A DNA stretch of 64,000 nt from Pseudomonas sp. LBUM920 (GTDB lineage Bacteria; Pseudomonadota; Gammaproteobacteria; Pseudomonadales; Pseudomonadaceae). This document shows, one piece after another, positions 19,098 through 27,852 of this stretch. How positions within the stretch are numbered: position 1 is the stretch's first letter; every line of letters starts with the position of its first letter. The notes beneath the pieces are model-generated. The model was not told the DNA's origin. It ran no database searches and saw only the letters and a list, made by a program, of their open reading frames with translations. The translations under genes were made by a program, and so were the position numbers. The stretch spans positions 5,313,501 to 5,377,500 of the forward strand of contig NZ_CP027762.1 of NCBI RefSeq assembly GCF_003852315.1, written 5' to 3'.

Positions 19098-20297
19098 ATG
19101 TCGTTTAATGCCAAACCGCTTGCCGGCCTGAAAGTCATCGAACTGGGCACCCTGATCGCCGGACCGTTTGCATCACGTATCTGTGCCGAATTCGGGGCCG
19201 AGGTGATCAAGGTCGAGTCTCCTGATGGCGGCGACCCGCTGCGTAAATGGCGCAAGCTGTATGAGGGCACGTCGCTATGGTGGTTTGTGCAGGCGCGTAA
19301 CAAGAAGTCGCTGACGCTCAATCTCAAGCACCCGGATGGCCTGGCGATTCTCAAACAGTTGCTGGCAGACGCCGACATCCTGATCGAAAACTTTCGCCCC
19401 GGTGTACTGGAAAAACTCGGCTTGAGCTGGGAAACCCTGCATGCCCTGAACCCGAAGCTGGTGATGGTACGGCTTTCAGGTTTTGGCCAGACCGGGCCAA
19501 TGAAGGACCAGCCAGGGTTCGGCGCGGTGGGCGAATCCATGGGCGGTTTGCGCTATATCACCGGTTTCGAAGATCGCCCGCCGGTACGCACCGGAATTTC
19601 CATCGGCGATTCGATAGCCGCCTTGTGGGCGGTGATTGGTGCGCTGATGGCGTTGCGTCATCGCGAAGTCAACGGCGGGCTTGGCCAGGTGGTGGACGTG
19701 GCACTGTATGAGGCTATCTTCGCGATGATGGAGAGCATGATTCCGGAGTTTGATGTGTTCGGGTTTATCCGTGAACGCACCGGCAACATCATGCCCGGCA
19801 TCACGCCGTCTTCAATCCATACCAGCGCCGATGGCAAGCATGTGCAGATTGGAGCCAATGGCGACGCGATCTTCAAGCGCTTCATGTCGGCCATTGGGCG
19901 TGAGGACCTGGCCAACGATCCGACATTGGCGAGCAATGATGGACGCGACAGCCGCCGTGACGAGCTGTATGGCGTGATCGACCGCTGGGTCAATTCGCTG
20001 CGACTGGACCAGGTGGTCGAGCAACTCAACCAGGCCCAAGTGCCCGCCAGCCGCATATACAGCGCCGAGGACATGCTCGGTGACCCACAATTTCTGGCGC
20101 GGGAAATGTTCCTCCAGGCTCAGTTGCCGGGCGGCAAGGACTTCAAGATGCCGGGGATCGTGCCCAAGCTGTCGGACACGCCCGGCAGTTGTGAATGGGT
20201 CGGGCCGCAGCTGGGCGAGCACAACGGCGAGGTACTTAACCAATTGGGCTACGACACGGCGGCCATCACCCGCTTGCGCGAGGGCGGCGCGATCTGA
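19098..20297 (+). CDS. CaiB/BaiF family (class III) CoA-transferase
   Basis: Moves CoA between acyl groups through an aspartyl-CoA intermediate. The 399-residue protein opens with KPLAGLKVIELGTLIAGPFASRICAEFGAEVIKVESPDGGDPLRKW, the usual family N-terminus, and has the catalytic-Asp region GISIGDSIAALWAVIGAL (Asp at about 172). The start at 19098 (MSFNAKPL) is chosen over the TTG at 19083 because AAGGAT sits about five bases upstream. The acyl substrate is unknown. The next gene starts on the last base of its stop codon. Confidence 0.93.
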   Translation: MSFNAKPLAGLKVIELGTLIAGPFASRICAEFGAEVIKVESPDGGDPLRKWRKLYEGTSLWWFVQARNKKSLTLNLKHPDGLAILKQLLADADILIENFRPGVLEKLGLSWETLHALNPKLVMVRLSGFGQTGPMKDQPGFGAVGESMGGLRYITGFEDRPPVRTGISIGDSIAALWAVIGALMALRHREVNGGLGQVVDVALYEAIFAMMESMIPEFDVFGFIRERTGNIMPGITPSSIHTSADGKHVQIGANGDAIFKRFMSAIGREDLANDPTLASNDGRDSRRDELYGVIDRWVNSLRLDQVVEQLNQAQVPASRIYSAEDMLGDPQFLAREMFLQAQLPGGKDFKMPGIVPKLSDTPGSCEWVGPQLGEHNGEVLNQLGYDTAAITRLREGGAI

Positions 20298-21184
20298 TGG
20301 CTGGCCCGTGTAGACGCTGGACCATTCCCTTGTGCTTCATCGGCGCGATGTTCGGCGTATGGCCGCTCGCCGTGCGTGCCGAGGACACGATGATCTGGTT
20401 GCTGCGCGATCTGCCGCCGCTGACCATCTTCGAGGGCCCACAGAAAGGCCAAGGGGCATTGGATCAATTGCTGCCCGTGCTCAGCGAGCGTCTGCCGCAA
20501 TACCGGCACACCGTGATGCACGTCAATCGCGCCCGCGGCATCCAGATGCTGCGCGCCGCCTCCCTGACCTGCGACCCGTCGCTGCTGTGGACGCCGGAAC
20601 GCGCGAAGTACATCGTGTTCTCTGCCCAGGCATTTGCGGTGGCGAGCAACGGCGTAGCCATAAGGCGAAACCAGCAAGCGGCAATGACGCCCTTTATCGT
20701 CGACGAACACTTTGACCTGCAAGCCTTCCTCGACGCCCACAAAGCACGCATCGGCGCCACCGCCGAACGCAGTTACGGCCCCGTCATCGACGAACAGCTA
20801 AAAGGCGTCGATCCCCACATTCTGGCGCTCCATTACGGCAATGACGCCCTTGGCAGCCTGCTGCAAATGCAACGCCTTGGGCGGCTGGAAGCGGTGCTGG
20901 GCTACTGGCCGGAAATCCGCTATCACGCCACGCAACAAGGCATCGCCGCACGAGACCTGGTGTTTTATCCCATCAAGGGCTCAGCGCCTTATCAGCGTAC
21001 GCATATCGGTTGCTCGGATACGCCTCAAGGCCGCCTGGCCATGGCACGTATCGACCAAGTATTACGCGACATCCCGCAGGAGCAGTTACAGCAGTCCTAC
21101 ACATCGTGGCTGGACCCGGTCACGCGAGAACAATACTTGCGCGACAACCCTGGTTTTTTCCAGGATTCACCGAACCCTGAGTGA
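20297..21184 (+). CDS. TIGR02285 family periplasmic solute-binding-like protein
   Basis: A 295-residue exported protein. An N-terminal signal (IPLCFIGAMFGVWPLAVRA) is followed by a type II periplasmic-binding fold of the TIGR02285 family, related to amino-acid-binding proteins (DLPPLTIFEGPQKGQGALDQLLPVL; GRLEAVLGYWPEIRYHA). Such proteins have no transporter next to them and their ligands are unknown. It overlaps the CoA-transferase stop by one base (TGATG), so the two are coupled, but no shared pathway is evident. Confidence 0.8.
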   Translation: MAGPCRRWTIPLCFIGAMFGVWPLAVRAEDTMIWLLRDLPPLTIFEGPQKGQGALDQLLPVLSERLPQYRHTVMHVNRARGIQMLRAASLTCDPSLLWTPERAKYIVFSAQAFAVASNGVAIRRNQQAAMTPFIVDEHFDLQAFLDAHKARIGATAERSYGPVIDEQLKGVDPHILALHYGNDALGSLLQMQRLGRLEAVLGYWPEIRYHATQQGIAARDLVFYPIKGSAPYQRTHIGCSDTPQGRLAMARIDQVLRDIPQEQLQQSYTSWLDPVTREQYLRDNPGFFQDSPNPE

Positions 21185-21211
21185 TCACAGGACAAATCGC
21201 AGGCAAAAAGA

Positions 21212-21243
21212 AACCCCGAAGAGTGGGGAGACACTTCGGGGTT
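21212..21243 (+). terminator. Hairpin after the TIGR02285 gene, probable terminator
   Basis: AACCCCGAAG and CTTCGGGGTT form a perfect 10-bp stem 27 bases after the stop codon. The T-run is short, so termination may be partial. The ~120 bases from here to the next gene show nothing recognisable. Confidence 0.65.
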
Positions 21244-21362
21244 AAACGTGGCCTACAAAGACCAGTACAACAAGCCACAAACACCGGAGCACAATGTTTG
21301 CTCTTGCTGTTACAAAATCTGACCGGCCATGCTGTAGGAAGTTTCCCTAGTTAAACAATTCT

Positions 21363-21647
21363 TCATGCAAGGGCGCCATTGCGGGTCTGGGCAGCGCTGC
21401 GCAAGGCCGCGATGACGGACGGTTCCAGACGCCCTTCGGCGATTTTCAGATCGCGCAGCAGGCAATCCACCACATCCACCAACACGCGTTTATCGGTCAA
21501 TTGCGCGCGGTCAACTTCACGCTCGACAACGATGGCGCCGGCCGGGTTCTTCACGGTCACCAGGCATTCGTCCTGCACACCAGCGGTGGTCAATGTCACC
21601 TGATAAGGGCTCAGTGCTTCTTCGAGCAATAGGCTGATACTTTCCAT
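21363..21647 (-). CDS. DUF3509 family protein
   Basis: A short cytoplasmic protein of ~94 residues (MESISLLLEEALSPYQVTLTTAG...) matching the DUF3509 family, which is largely confined to Pseudomonas and has no known role. I used the ATG at 21647; two GTG codons at 21656 and 21659 are in frame and would add three or four residues. Monocistronic, converging with the TIGR02285 gene. Confidence 0.75.
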   Translation of the reverse strand: MESISLLLEEALSPYQVTLTTAGVQDECLVTVKNPAGAIVVEREVDRAQLTDKRVLVDVVDCLLRDLKIAEGRLEPSVIAALRSAAQTRNGALA

Positions 21648-21779
21648 CTCGATCACCACTCAATAGTTCGGGAACAATCGTTTCAACGGGAGCTGCATCT
21701 ATCCTAAGTGACTGGTTATGACGTAGGAAAGTTCGCTTTATCGTCTTTATGGGGCCGTCAGGGAGTGACGTGAACCAGC

Positions 21780-21971
21780 ATGCACTTGAAACATGACAGG
21801 CAAAAAACGCGCGCACATTCCTGCTTACGCATTGATGCCGAACAACGCACATGCAGTGCGCAAGCTCACAAGATCACCCGAGAGAATGCCTGGTACCCAG
21901 TGGGTGTCGTCATGGCCATGTTTACGGTATTGGGCACCGTCGTAGCCCCTGCGCAGCAGCTGCTCGCGTAA
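21780..21971 (+). CDS. Small single-pass membrane protein, hypothetical
   Basis: A 63-residue ORF with a charged N-terminal half (MHLKHDRQKTRAHSCLRIDA) and one hydrophobic segment at about residues 40-58 (WYPVGVVMAMFTVLGTVVA), so it would sit in the inner membrane as a tiny tail-type protein. Codon use is similar to its neighbours. It is followed 30 bases later by the hairpin that also ends thrC, as for a real gene. Against it: no good ribosome-binding site next to the ATG (GGGAG lies 14 bases away) and I do not recognise a family. Confidence 0.45.
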   Translation: MHLKHDRQKTRAHSCLRIDAEQRTCSAQAHKITRENAWYPVGVVMAMFTVLGTVVAPAQQLLA

Positions 21972-22001
21972 GCGCTCGTAGCAAGCAGGCCTGCCTTAAA
22001 C

Positions 22002-22042
22002 AAAAAACGCCGCTGACCCGAGGAAGGGAAAGCGGCGTTTTT
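22002..22042. terminator. Bidirectional terminator between small ORF and thrC
   Basis: AAAAAACGCCGCT and AGCGGCGTTTTT form a strong stem with A-run on one side and T-run on the other. Confidence 0.9.
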
Positions 22043-22058
22043 GCCTACGCGGTTCGCC

Positions 22059-23468
22059 TTACAACGGCTTGCCACGGTTCCCGTGCTGGCTGACAAACGC
22101 CTGCACAGTCTTCAAGTCATTGGCCAGCACCGTGCAACGCTCTTCGCGCTCGAACAGGTCAGCCAAGTGCTCGGGCAATTCCAGCGCCTTGCCTACGCCC
22201 GCCTTCTCCACCGCTTCCGGGAATTTGACCGGGTGAGCCGTACCCAGAATGACCATCGGAATATCCAGGCTGCGACGGCATTCGCGCGCAGCCCTCACAC
22301 CGATAGCGGTGTGCGGGTCCAGCAGTTCGCCGGTCTGGGCATAGACTTCAGCGATGGTTTCGCAGGTCTGTGCATCGTCCACCGCCAGGGAGTCGAACAG
22401 CTTGCGCGTTTCGGTCCAGCGCTCTTGGTCGACGCTGAAACCGCCACCGCTCTTGAAGCTGCTCATCAGCTCGGCCAGGGCGGCGCCATTGCGACCGTGC
22501 ATGTCGAAGAGCAGGCGTTCGAAGTTCGACGACACCATGATGTCCATCGACGGCGACAGCGTCGCGTGCAGTGTTTCCTTGACGTACTGGTTGCCGCTCA
22601 TGAAGCGGTGCAGGATGTCGTTGCGGTTGGTGGCGACGATCAACTGGTTGATCGGCAGGCCCATGTTGCGCGCCAGGTAACCGGCGAAAATGTCGCCGAA
22701 GTTGCCGGTCGGCACCGAGAACGATACCGAACGCGCCGGGCCACCCAGCTGCAGGGCTGCGTGGAAGTAGTAAACGATCTGGGCCATGATCCGCGCCCAG
22801 TTGATCGAGTTCACGGCGACCAGGCGCGTGCCCTTGAGGAAGCTCTGGTCGGCGAAGCTGTTCTTGACCATTTCCTGGCAGTCATCGAAGTTGCCTTCAA
22901 TGGCGATGTTGTGGATGTTCTCACCAAAAATGGTGGTCATCTGGCGACGCTGCACTTCCGACACGCGCTTGTGCGGGTGCAGGATGAAGATGTCGACGTT
23001 TTCACAGTGCTTGCAGCCTTCGATGGCCGCCGAACCGGTATCACCGGAGGTCGCGCCAATGATCACCACGCGCTCGCCGCGTTTTTCCAACACGTAATCG
23101 AGCAAGCGACCGAGCAGCTGCAGGGCGAAGTCCTTGAACGCCAGGGTCGGGCCGTGGAACAGCTCAAGTACCCATTCGTTGCCATTGAGCTGACGCAATG
23201 GCGCGATGGCGCTGTGGGAAAACACGCCGTAGGTTTCTTCCAGGATCTTCTTGAAGTCTGCATCCGGAATGCTGCCGGTCACGAACGGGCGCATCACGCG
23301 GAAGGCCAGCTCGTGGTACGGCAGGCCGGCCCACGAAGCGATTTCTTCCTGGGTAAAGCGTGGCAGGTTTTCCGGCACATACAGGCCGCCGTCCGTGGCA
23401 AGGCCTGCCAGCAAAACGTCTTCGAAATTCAGGGCCGGTGCCTGGCCGCGGGTGCTGATGTAACGCAT
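22059..23468 (-). CDS. thrC: Threonine synthase
   Basis: PLP enzyme converting O-phosphohomoserine to threonine, the last step of the pathway started by the hom product just upstream. The 469-residue protein begins MRYISTRGQAPALNFEDVLLAGLATDGGLYVPE, has the PLP lysine motif GPTLAFKDFALQLLG, and TSGDTGSAAIEGC, the usual phosphate-binding loop. Length fits the longer gamma-proteobacterial type. Transcribed with hom, from which it is separated by ~100 bases containing an inverted repeat. Confidence 0.98.
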   Translation of the reverse strand: MRYISTRGQAPALNFEDVLLAGLATDGGLYVPENLPRFTQEEIASWAGLPYHELAFRVMRPFVTGSIPDADFKKILEETYGVFSHSAIAPLRQLNGNEWVLELFHGPTLAFKDFALQLLGRLLDYVLEKRGERVVIIGATSGDTGSAAIEGCKHCENVDIFILHPHKRVSEVQRRQMTTIFGENIHNIAIEGNFDDCQEMVKNSFADQSFLKGTRLVAVNSINWARIMAQIVYYFHAALQLGGPARSVSFSVPTGNFGDIFAGYLARNMGLPINQLIVATNRNDILHRFMSGNQYVKETLHATLSPSMDIMVSSNFERLLFDMHGRNGAALAELMSSFKSGGGFSVDQERWTETRKLFDSLAVDDAQTCETIAEVYAQTGELLDPHTAIGVRAARECRRSLDIPMVILGTAHPVKFPEAVEKAGVGKALELPEHLADLFEREERCTVLANDLKTVQAFVSQHGNRGKPL

Positions 23469-23507
23469 AGGGGCAAACCTTCGGTTTGGGCTTCAAGCCT
23501 CAAGTGA

Positions 23508-23549
23508 CAAGCTGCAAGTAACAGCGGATCTGCTTTTACTTGCAGCTTG
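23508..23549. repeat. Inverted repeat between hom and thrC
   Basis: CAAGCTGCAAGTAA is repeated inverted as TTACTTGCAGCTTG after a 14-base centre, a perfect 14-bp stem; further CTTGCAGC copies follow. It resembles intergenic CAAGCTGCAAG-type repeats common in Pseudomonas rather than a REP. Confidence 0.75.
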
Positions 23550-23571
23550 CAGCTTGGCGCTTGCAGCTGAA

Positions 23572-24876
23572 TTAATTTAGATGTTCGACGCGAATACGAA
23601 CGACCGGCCCAACCACGCCCTGAAGAGCTTCGAGAGCCCGGATGGCATCGTTCATGTGCTGCTCGAGCACGCGGTGGGTCAGCAGGATCATCGGCACCTG
23701 GCCGTTTTGCTCCTCGACTTCCTTCTGCATGATCGACTCGATGTTGATGCCGCGCTCCGACAGGATGCTCGCCACCTGGGCCAACACGCCCGGATGATCC
23801 TGGGCCTGGATACGCAGGTAGTAGGCGCTTTCGCAGGCTTCGATCGGCAGGATCGGGTGGGCCGACAGCGAGTCCGGCTGGAACGCCAGGTGCGGCACGC
23901 GGTTTTCCGGGTCGCTGGTCATGGCGCGAACCACGTCAACCAGGTCGGCGATCACCGACGAAGCGGTCGGCTCCATGCCAGCGCCGGCGCCGTAGAACAG
24001 GGTCGAACCTGCCGCGTCGCCGTTGACCATCACCGCGTTCATCACGCCATTGACGTTGGCGATCAGGCGATCGGCCGGGATCAGCGTCGGGTGTACACGC
24101 AGCTCGATACCGGCCGGGGTGCTGCGCGCTACGCCCAAGTGCTTGATGCGGTAGCCCAAGGCTTCGGCGTAATTCACGTCGGCGGTGGTCAGCTTGGTGA
24201 TGCCTTCGGTGTAGGCCTTGTCGAACTGCAGCGGGACACCAAAGGCGATGGACGCCAGGATGGTCAGCTTGTGCGCGGCGTCGATGCCTTCCACGTCGAA
24301 AGTCGGGTCGGCTTCGGCGTAACCCAGGGCCTGGGCTTCGGCCAGCACGTCTTCGAAGGTACGGCCCTTTTCGCGCATTTCGGTGAGGATGAAGTTACCG
24401 GTGCCGTTGATGATCCCGGCCACCCAGTTGATGCGGTTGGCGGACAGGCCTTCACGGATCGCCTTGATCACCGGAATGCCACCGGCCACGGCCGCTTCGA
24501 ACGCCACGATCACGCCCTTCTCGCGCGCCTTGGCGAAGATCTCGTTGCCATGCACGGCAATCAGCGCCTTGTTGGCGGTGACCACGTGTTTACCGTTCTC
24601 AATGGCCTTGAGCACCAGCTCGCGGGCCACGGTGTAGCCACCAACCAGCTCGATGACGATATCGATTTCAGGGTTGGTCGCCACGGCGAAGACATCGTTG
24701 GTAATCGCAATACCGGTCGTTTGGAACTGAGGCTTTGGCGTACGCGTGGCAATTTGTGCCACTTCAATCCCACGCCCTGCACGGCGGGAAATTTCTTCAG
24801 CATTACGCTGAAGTACGTTGAAGGTGCCGCCACCGACGGTCCCTAACCCACAGATGCCTACTTTGACCGGTTTCAC
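23572..24876 (-). CDS. hom: Homoserine dehydrogenase
   Basis: NAD(P)-dependent reduction of aspartate semialdehyde to homoserine, the branch point for threonine and methionine. Rossmann motif VKVGICGLGTVGGGTFNVL at the N-terminus, catalytic region NGTGNFILTEM and EADPTFDVEGIDAAHKL, and a C-terminal ACT domain (YLRIQAQDHPGVLAQVASILSERGINIESIMQ) for threonine feedback. I chose the GTG at 24876 (434 residues) because GGGGAG lies eight bases before it and the length then equals the family norm; the ATG at 24891 would add five residues. Upstream of thrC. Confidence 0.97.
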   Translation of the reverse strand: MKPVKVGICGLGTVGGGTFNVLQRNAEEISRRAGRGIEVAQIATRTPKPQFQTTGIAITNDVFAVATNPEIDIVIELVGGYTVARELVLKAIENGKHVVTANKALIAVHGNEIFAKAREKGVIVAFEAAVAGGIPVIKAIREGLSANRINWVAGIINGTGNFILTEMREKGRTFEDVLAEAQALGYAEADPTFDVEGIDAAHKLTILASIAFGVPLQFDKAYTEGITKLTTADVNYAEALGYRIKHLGVARSTPAGIELRVHPTLIPADRLIANVNGVMNAVMVNGDAAGSTLFYGAGAGMEPTASSVIADLVDVVRAMTSDPENRVPHLAFQPDSLSAHPILPIEACESAYYLRIQAQDHPGVLAQVASILSERGINIESIMQKEVEEQNGQVPMILLTHRVLEQHMNDAIRALEALQGVVGPVVRIRVEHLN

Positions 24877-24894
24877 TGAAGAACTCCCCATGAA

Positions 24895-24973
24895 ACGGCC
24901 GACTCAAGGTCGGCCGTGGAAAACAGCCGCACAACTGCGGCTCTCAATTAATGCCCCGCCGACTGTTCGGCGG
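24895..24973 (-). terminator. Three consecutive hairpins between dsbC and hom
   Basis: Three perfect stems stand in a row: 24895-24917 (ACGGCCGAC/GTCGGCCGT), 24925-24942 (AGCCGCA/TGCGGCT) and 24956-24973 (CCGCCGA/TCGGCGG). On the minus strand the middle one is followed by GTTTTCC, so it probably ends dsbC transcription; the last lies close to the hom ribosome-binding site. Confidence 0.55.
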
Positions 24974-24998
24974 AGCATGATCGCCAAAGGCTCGACGA

Positions 24999-25736
24999 TT
25001 ACTGCTTACTCGCACCCAATGCCAGTTTGGCAACTTGTGGCGCCGGCTGGTAGCCCGGAATGACTTGGCCGTCAGCCAAAACGATGGCCGGTGTACCGTT
25101 CACGCCAATCGACTGACCCAAGGCAAACTGCTTGGAAACCGGGTTGGCGCATTTGGCCGCCTTGATTTCCTTGCCATCGACCATTTTGTCCATCGCGGCT
25201 TTCTTGTCGGTCGAGCACCATACCGCCTGCAACTGCTCGTCACCCGGCGAGCCCAGGCCCTGGCGCGGGAACGCTACGTAGCGCACTTCCACACCGAGCT
25301 TGTTCAGCGCAGGCACTTCGGCGTGCAGCTTGTGGCAGTACGGGCAGGTGGTGTCGGTGAACACGGTGATGTGGGTCTTGGTCTCGCCGATGGCCGGGTA
25401 CACCACGGTTTCAGCCACTGGGATGCCGTTGATCAGCTTGGACACGCCCAGGCGCTCGGCCTTCTCGGTCAGGTTGACCGGCTTGCCATCTTTCAACTGG
25501 AACAGGTAGCCCTGAACGATGTACTGGCCATCGGCACTGGCGTACAGCACGCGGCTGCCTTTGAGCTTGACTTCATACAGGCCGGCCATCGGGCTGGCGC
25601 TGATGCTTTCGATCGGCGTGTCGAGCTGCAGGTTGGCCAGGCTCTTGCGAATCGTTTGCTCGGCGGCGTCGTCGGCGACAACAAAAGTGGAAACCAACGC
25701 AATCGCTGCGGCGGCAATAATCTGGGTCAAGCGCAT
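24999..25736 (-). CDS. dsbC: Periplasmic disulfide isomerase DsbC
   Basis: Homodimeric thiol-disulfide isomerase that repairs wrong disulfides in the periplasm. Starting at 25736 (AGGAG eight bases upstream) gives 245 residues with a signal peptide (MRLTQIIAAAAIALVSTFVVA), the N-terminal dimerisation domain, and a thioredoxin fold with the active-site CPYC in FTDTTCPYCHKLH, plus the cis-proline loop GVNGTPAIVL. The frame is open further upstream but that stretch has no signal peptide and runs through the intergenic region. Follows xerD on the same strand. Confidence 0.97.
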   Translation of the reverse strand: MRLTQIIAAAAIALVSTFVVADDAAEQTIRKSLANLQLDTPIESISASPMAGLYEVKLKGSRVLYASADGQYIVQGYLFQLKDGKPVNLTEKAERLGVSKLINGIPVAETVVYPAIGETKTHITVFTDTTCPYCHKLHAEVPALNKLGVEVRYVAFPRQGLGSPGDEQLQAVWCSTDKKAAMDKMVDGKEIKAAKCANPVSKQFALGQSIGVNGTPAIVLADGQVIPGYQPAPQVAKLALGASKQ

Positions 25737-25912
25737 GGGAACTCCTGAAGGCAGATGCAGGGACGGGTGTGGAACACCGATCTGAAAATACGGGGTCATA
25801 CACTCAAGGCAAACAAAAGTCTGACCGTCCCCTTTGCTAACCGGCAAAGCCTACCACAGTTGGGCCGGAGGGCAGACTGCGGCGGGCAAATTGGGCCGTT
25901 TCGGGTGGAATT

Positions 25913-26809
25913 TCATCCGCGCGGGTGGTGCTTGGCGTGCATATCCTGCAAGCGTGCCCGCGCGACATGCGTATAGATCTGGGTTGTGGATAAGTCACTG
26001 TGCCCCAGCAGCATTTGCACCACGCGCAGGTCCGCACCGTGGTTGAGCAAGTGGGTAGCGAACGCATGGCGCAACGTGTGCGGCGACAGCGCCTTGCCGA
26101 TCCCGGCCACCTTGGCCTGGTGCTTGATACGGTGCCAGAAGGTCTGGCGGGTCATCTGCTCGCCGCGCAGGCTGGGAAACAGCACATCGCTGGGCCGCCC
26201 ACCGAGCAACTCGATGCGGGCATCACGCATGTAGCGCTCGACCCACACGATTGCTTCCTCGCCCATCGGCACCAAGCGCTCCTTGCTGCCCTTGCCCATC
26301 ACCCGCAGCACGCCCTGGCGCAGGTTGACTTGCTCAAGGGTCAGGCTGATCAGTTCGGTCACGCGCAGGCCGCAGGCGTAGAGCACTTCGAGCATGGCGC
26401 GATCGCGCTGGCCAATGGCTTCGCTGAGGTCGGGCGCGGCGAGCAAGGCATCCACGTCGGCTTCCGACAGGGATTTGGGCAATGGCCGGCCCAGTTGTGG
26501 CATGTCGATTTGCAGCGTCGGGTCGGTGGCGATGAGCTTTTCCCGCAGCAGGTAGCGATAAAAGCCACGCACGCCGGAGAGAAATCGCGCAGTGGAACGC
26601 GGCTTGTAGTTCTGCTCAAGACGCCAGGCCAGGTGATCGAGGATCAGCTCGCGACCGGCATTGATCAGTTCGAGTTTTTTTTCCTGCAGCCAACCATTGA
26701 ACAAGGCGAGGTCACTGCGATAGGCCTGGCGGGTGTTGTCCGACAGGCCTTTTTCCAGCCACAAGGCGTCGAGAAAGCGGTCGATCAGAGGGTGGTCAAT
26801 GGCGGGCAT
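25913..26809 (-). CDS. xerD: Site-specific tyrosine recombinase XerD
   Basis: Works with XerC at the dif site to resolve chromosome dimers under FtsK control. The 298-residue protein has the SAM-like N-terminal domain (DRFLDALWLEKGLSDNTRQAYRSDLALF) and the catalytic set: Arg in ACGLRVTELISL, HTLRHAFATHLL, His in LGHSDLSTTQ and the nucleophile Tyr in IYTHV. It lies immediately upstream of dsbC, an order common in Pseudomonas. It is the housekeeping enzyme, not an integrase of a mobile element. Confidence 0.97.
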   Translation of the reverse strand: MPAIDHPLIDRFLDALWLEKGLSDNTRQAYRSDLALFNGWLQEKKLELINAGRELILDHLAWRLEQNYKPRSTARFLSGVRGFYRYLLREKLIATDPTLQIDMPQLGRPLPKSLSEADVDALLAAPDLSEAIGQRDRAMLEVLYACGLRVTELISLTLEQVNLRQGVLRVMGKGSKERLVPMGEEAIVWVERYMRDARIELLGGRPSDVLFPSLRGEQMTRQTFWHRIKHQAKVAGIGKALSPHTLRHAFATHLLNHGADLRVVQMLLGHSDLSTTQIYTHVARARLQDMHAKHHPRG

Positions 26810-26845
26810 AGGGGCTCAGGCTGATGACTGGAGTGTCTGGTAGAT

Positions 26846-26942
26846 CCTATCGCAGGCAAGCCCGCTCCTACATGGGTTTTGTGTTTTGCCTGATAGCAGG
26901 CATCAACACCGATCGAATGTGGAAGCTGGCTTGCCTGCGATG
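26846..26942. repeat. REPIN (GCAGGCAAGCC type)
   Basis: ATCGCAGGCAAGCCCGCTCC and the inverted GGAAGCTGGCTTGCCTGCGA, about 50 bases apart, between the thioesterase gene and xerD. Confidence 0.8.
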
Positions 26943-26961
26943 GCCGCGACTCGGTTCAGGA

Positions 26962-27375
26962 TCAGTCAACAAACCCTGGCAGCACCGGCACCGGACGCTT
27001 GTCGGCATCGATCGCGACAAAGCTGAACACGCCTTGGATCGCCTTTTCGCGACCATCGGCGCTCATGCTCTCGACGAACACTTCGACTTCGACCTTGAGG
27101 CTGGTGTTGCCCACCTTGATGACGCGGCCGATCAATTCAACGATAGAACCGGCCGGAATCGCGTGATTGAAATCAATGCGATCGGTGGAGACCGTCACCA
27201 GCGGCAAGCGGCAAAAACGCGTGGCCGTAATGAACGACACTTCGTCCATCCAGGCCAAGGCGGTGCCGCCGAACAGGGTGTTGTGGTGGTTGGTAGTCGG
27301 CGGGAACACAGCTTTGGTCACGTGGGTCACGGACAGGTCGGTGCGGCGCTGGATTTCTTCGAGGCGGGTGGTCAT
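26962..27375 (-). CDS. Acyl-CoA thioesterase (hotdog fold, YciA-like)
   Basis: Hydrolyses acyl-CoA esters in the cytoplasm. The 137-residue protein has the hotdog signature VFPPTTNHHNTLFGGTALAWMDEVSFITATRF, with the conserved N-x-GG helix and acidic residue, followed by VTVSTDRIDFNHAIPAGSIVELIGRV. The start at 27375 (MTTRLEEIQRR) fits the family; the frame is open further upstream through the terminator of rplS. Located 82 bases after rplS behind a hairpin terminator, so read-through or an own promoter must express it. Confidence 0.9.
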   Translation of the reverse strand: MTTRLEEIQRRTDLSVTHVTKAVFPPTTNHHNTLFGGTALAWMDEVSFITATRFCRLPLVTVSTDRIDFNHAIPAGSIVELIGRVIKVGNTSLKVEVEVFVESMSADGREKAIQGVFSFVAIDADKRPVPVLPGFVD

Positions 27376-27409
27376 GGGCAAGTACCGGCAAGGGACAAAT
27401 TTCAGGCAC

Positions 27410-27437
27410 AAAAAAGCAGCCCGTAGGCTGCTTTTTT
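27410..27437. terminator. Intrinsic terminator after rplS
   Basis: AAAAAAGCAGCC, loop CGTA, GGCTGCTTTTTT: a perfect symmetrical hairpin 20 bases downstream of the rplS stop, ending the rpsP-rimM-trmD-rplS operon. Confidence 0.9.
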
Positions 27438-27456
27438 CTGCATCGGGAAGCTGGAC

Positions 27457-27807
27457 TTAAGCCAGTTTTTCCTTGATGCGAGCTGCTTTACCGGACAGGT
27501 CACGCAGGTAGTACAGCTTGGCTTTACGTACGTCACCGCGACGCTTAACGGCCATGCTGTCGATTTGCGGGCTGTAGGTCTGGAAAGTACGCTCTACGCC
27601 AACACCGTTGGAGATTTTACGAACAGTGAAAGCACTGTTCACACCACGGTTACGCTTGGCGATTACCACGCCTTCGAACGCTTGCAGACGCGAACGGTCG
27701 CCTTCCTTCACTTTCACCTGAACGACAATAGTGTCGCCCGGGGCAAAGGTAGGGATCTCTTTGGTCATCTGCTCTGCTTCGAGTGCAAGGATGATTTTGT
27801 TAGTCAT
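27457..27807 (-). CDS. rplS: 50S ribosomal protein L19
   Basis: Large-subunit protein at the 30S-50S interface. The 116 residues contain the typical [35 protein letters not shown] and the C-terminal [19 protein letters not shown]. Last gene of the rpsP operon, with GGAGCACAGC before the start. Confidence 0.98.
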
Positions 27808-27852
27808 GCTGTGCTCCTAAGGTAAGTCAATGGACCTACCATCGATACGTTG

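Noticed and set aside
25737..25830. sigma32-like promoter before dsbC (CTTGAG and CCCCGTATT)
   Set aside because: The two boxes are only about seven bases apart instead of 13-15, too close for a sigma32 promoter.
25913..26809. XerD as sign of an integrated element
   Set aside because: Sequence and position next to dsbC match the housekeeping recombinase; no att-like repeats or cargo genes nearby.
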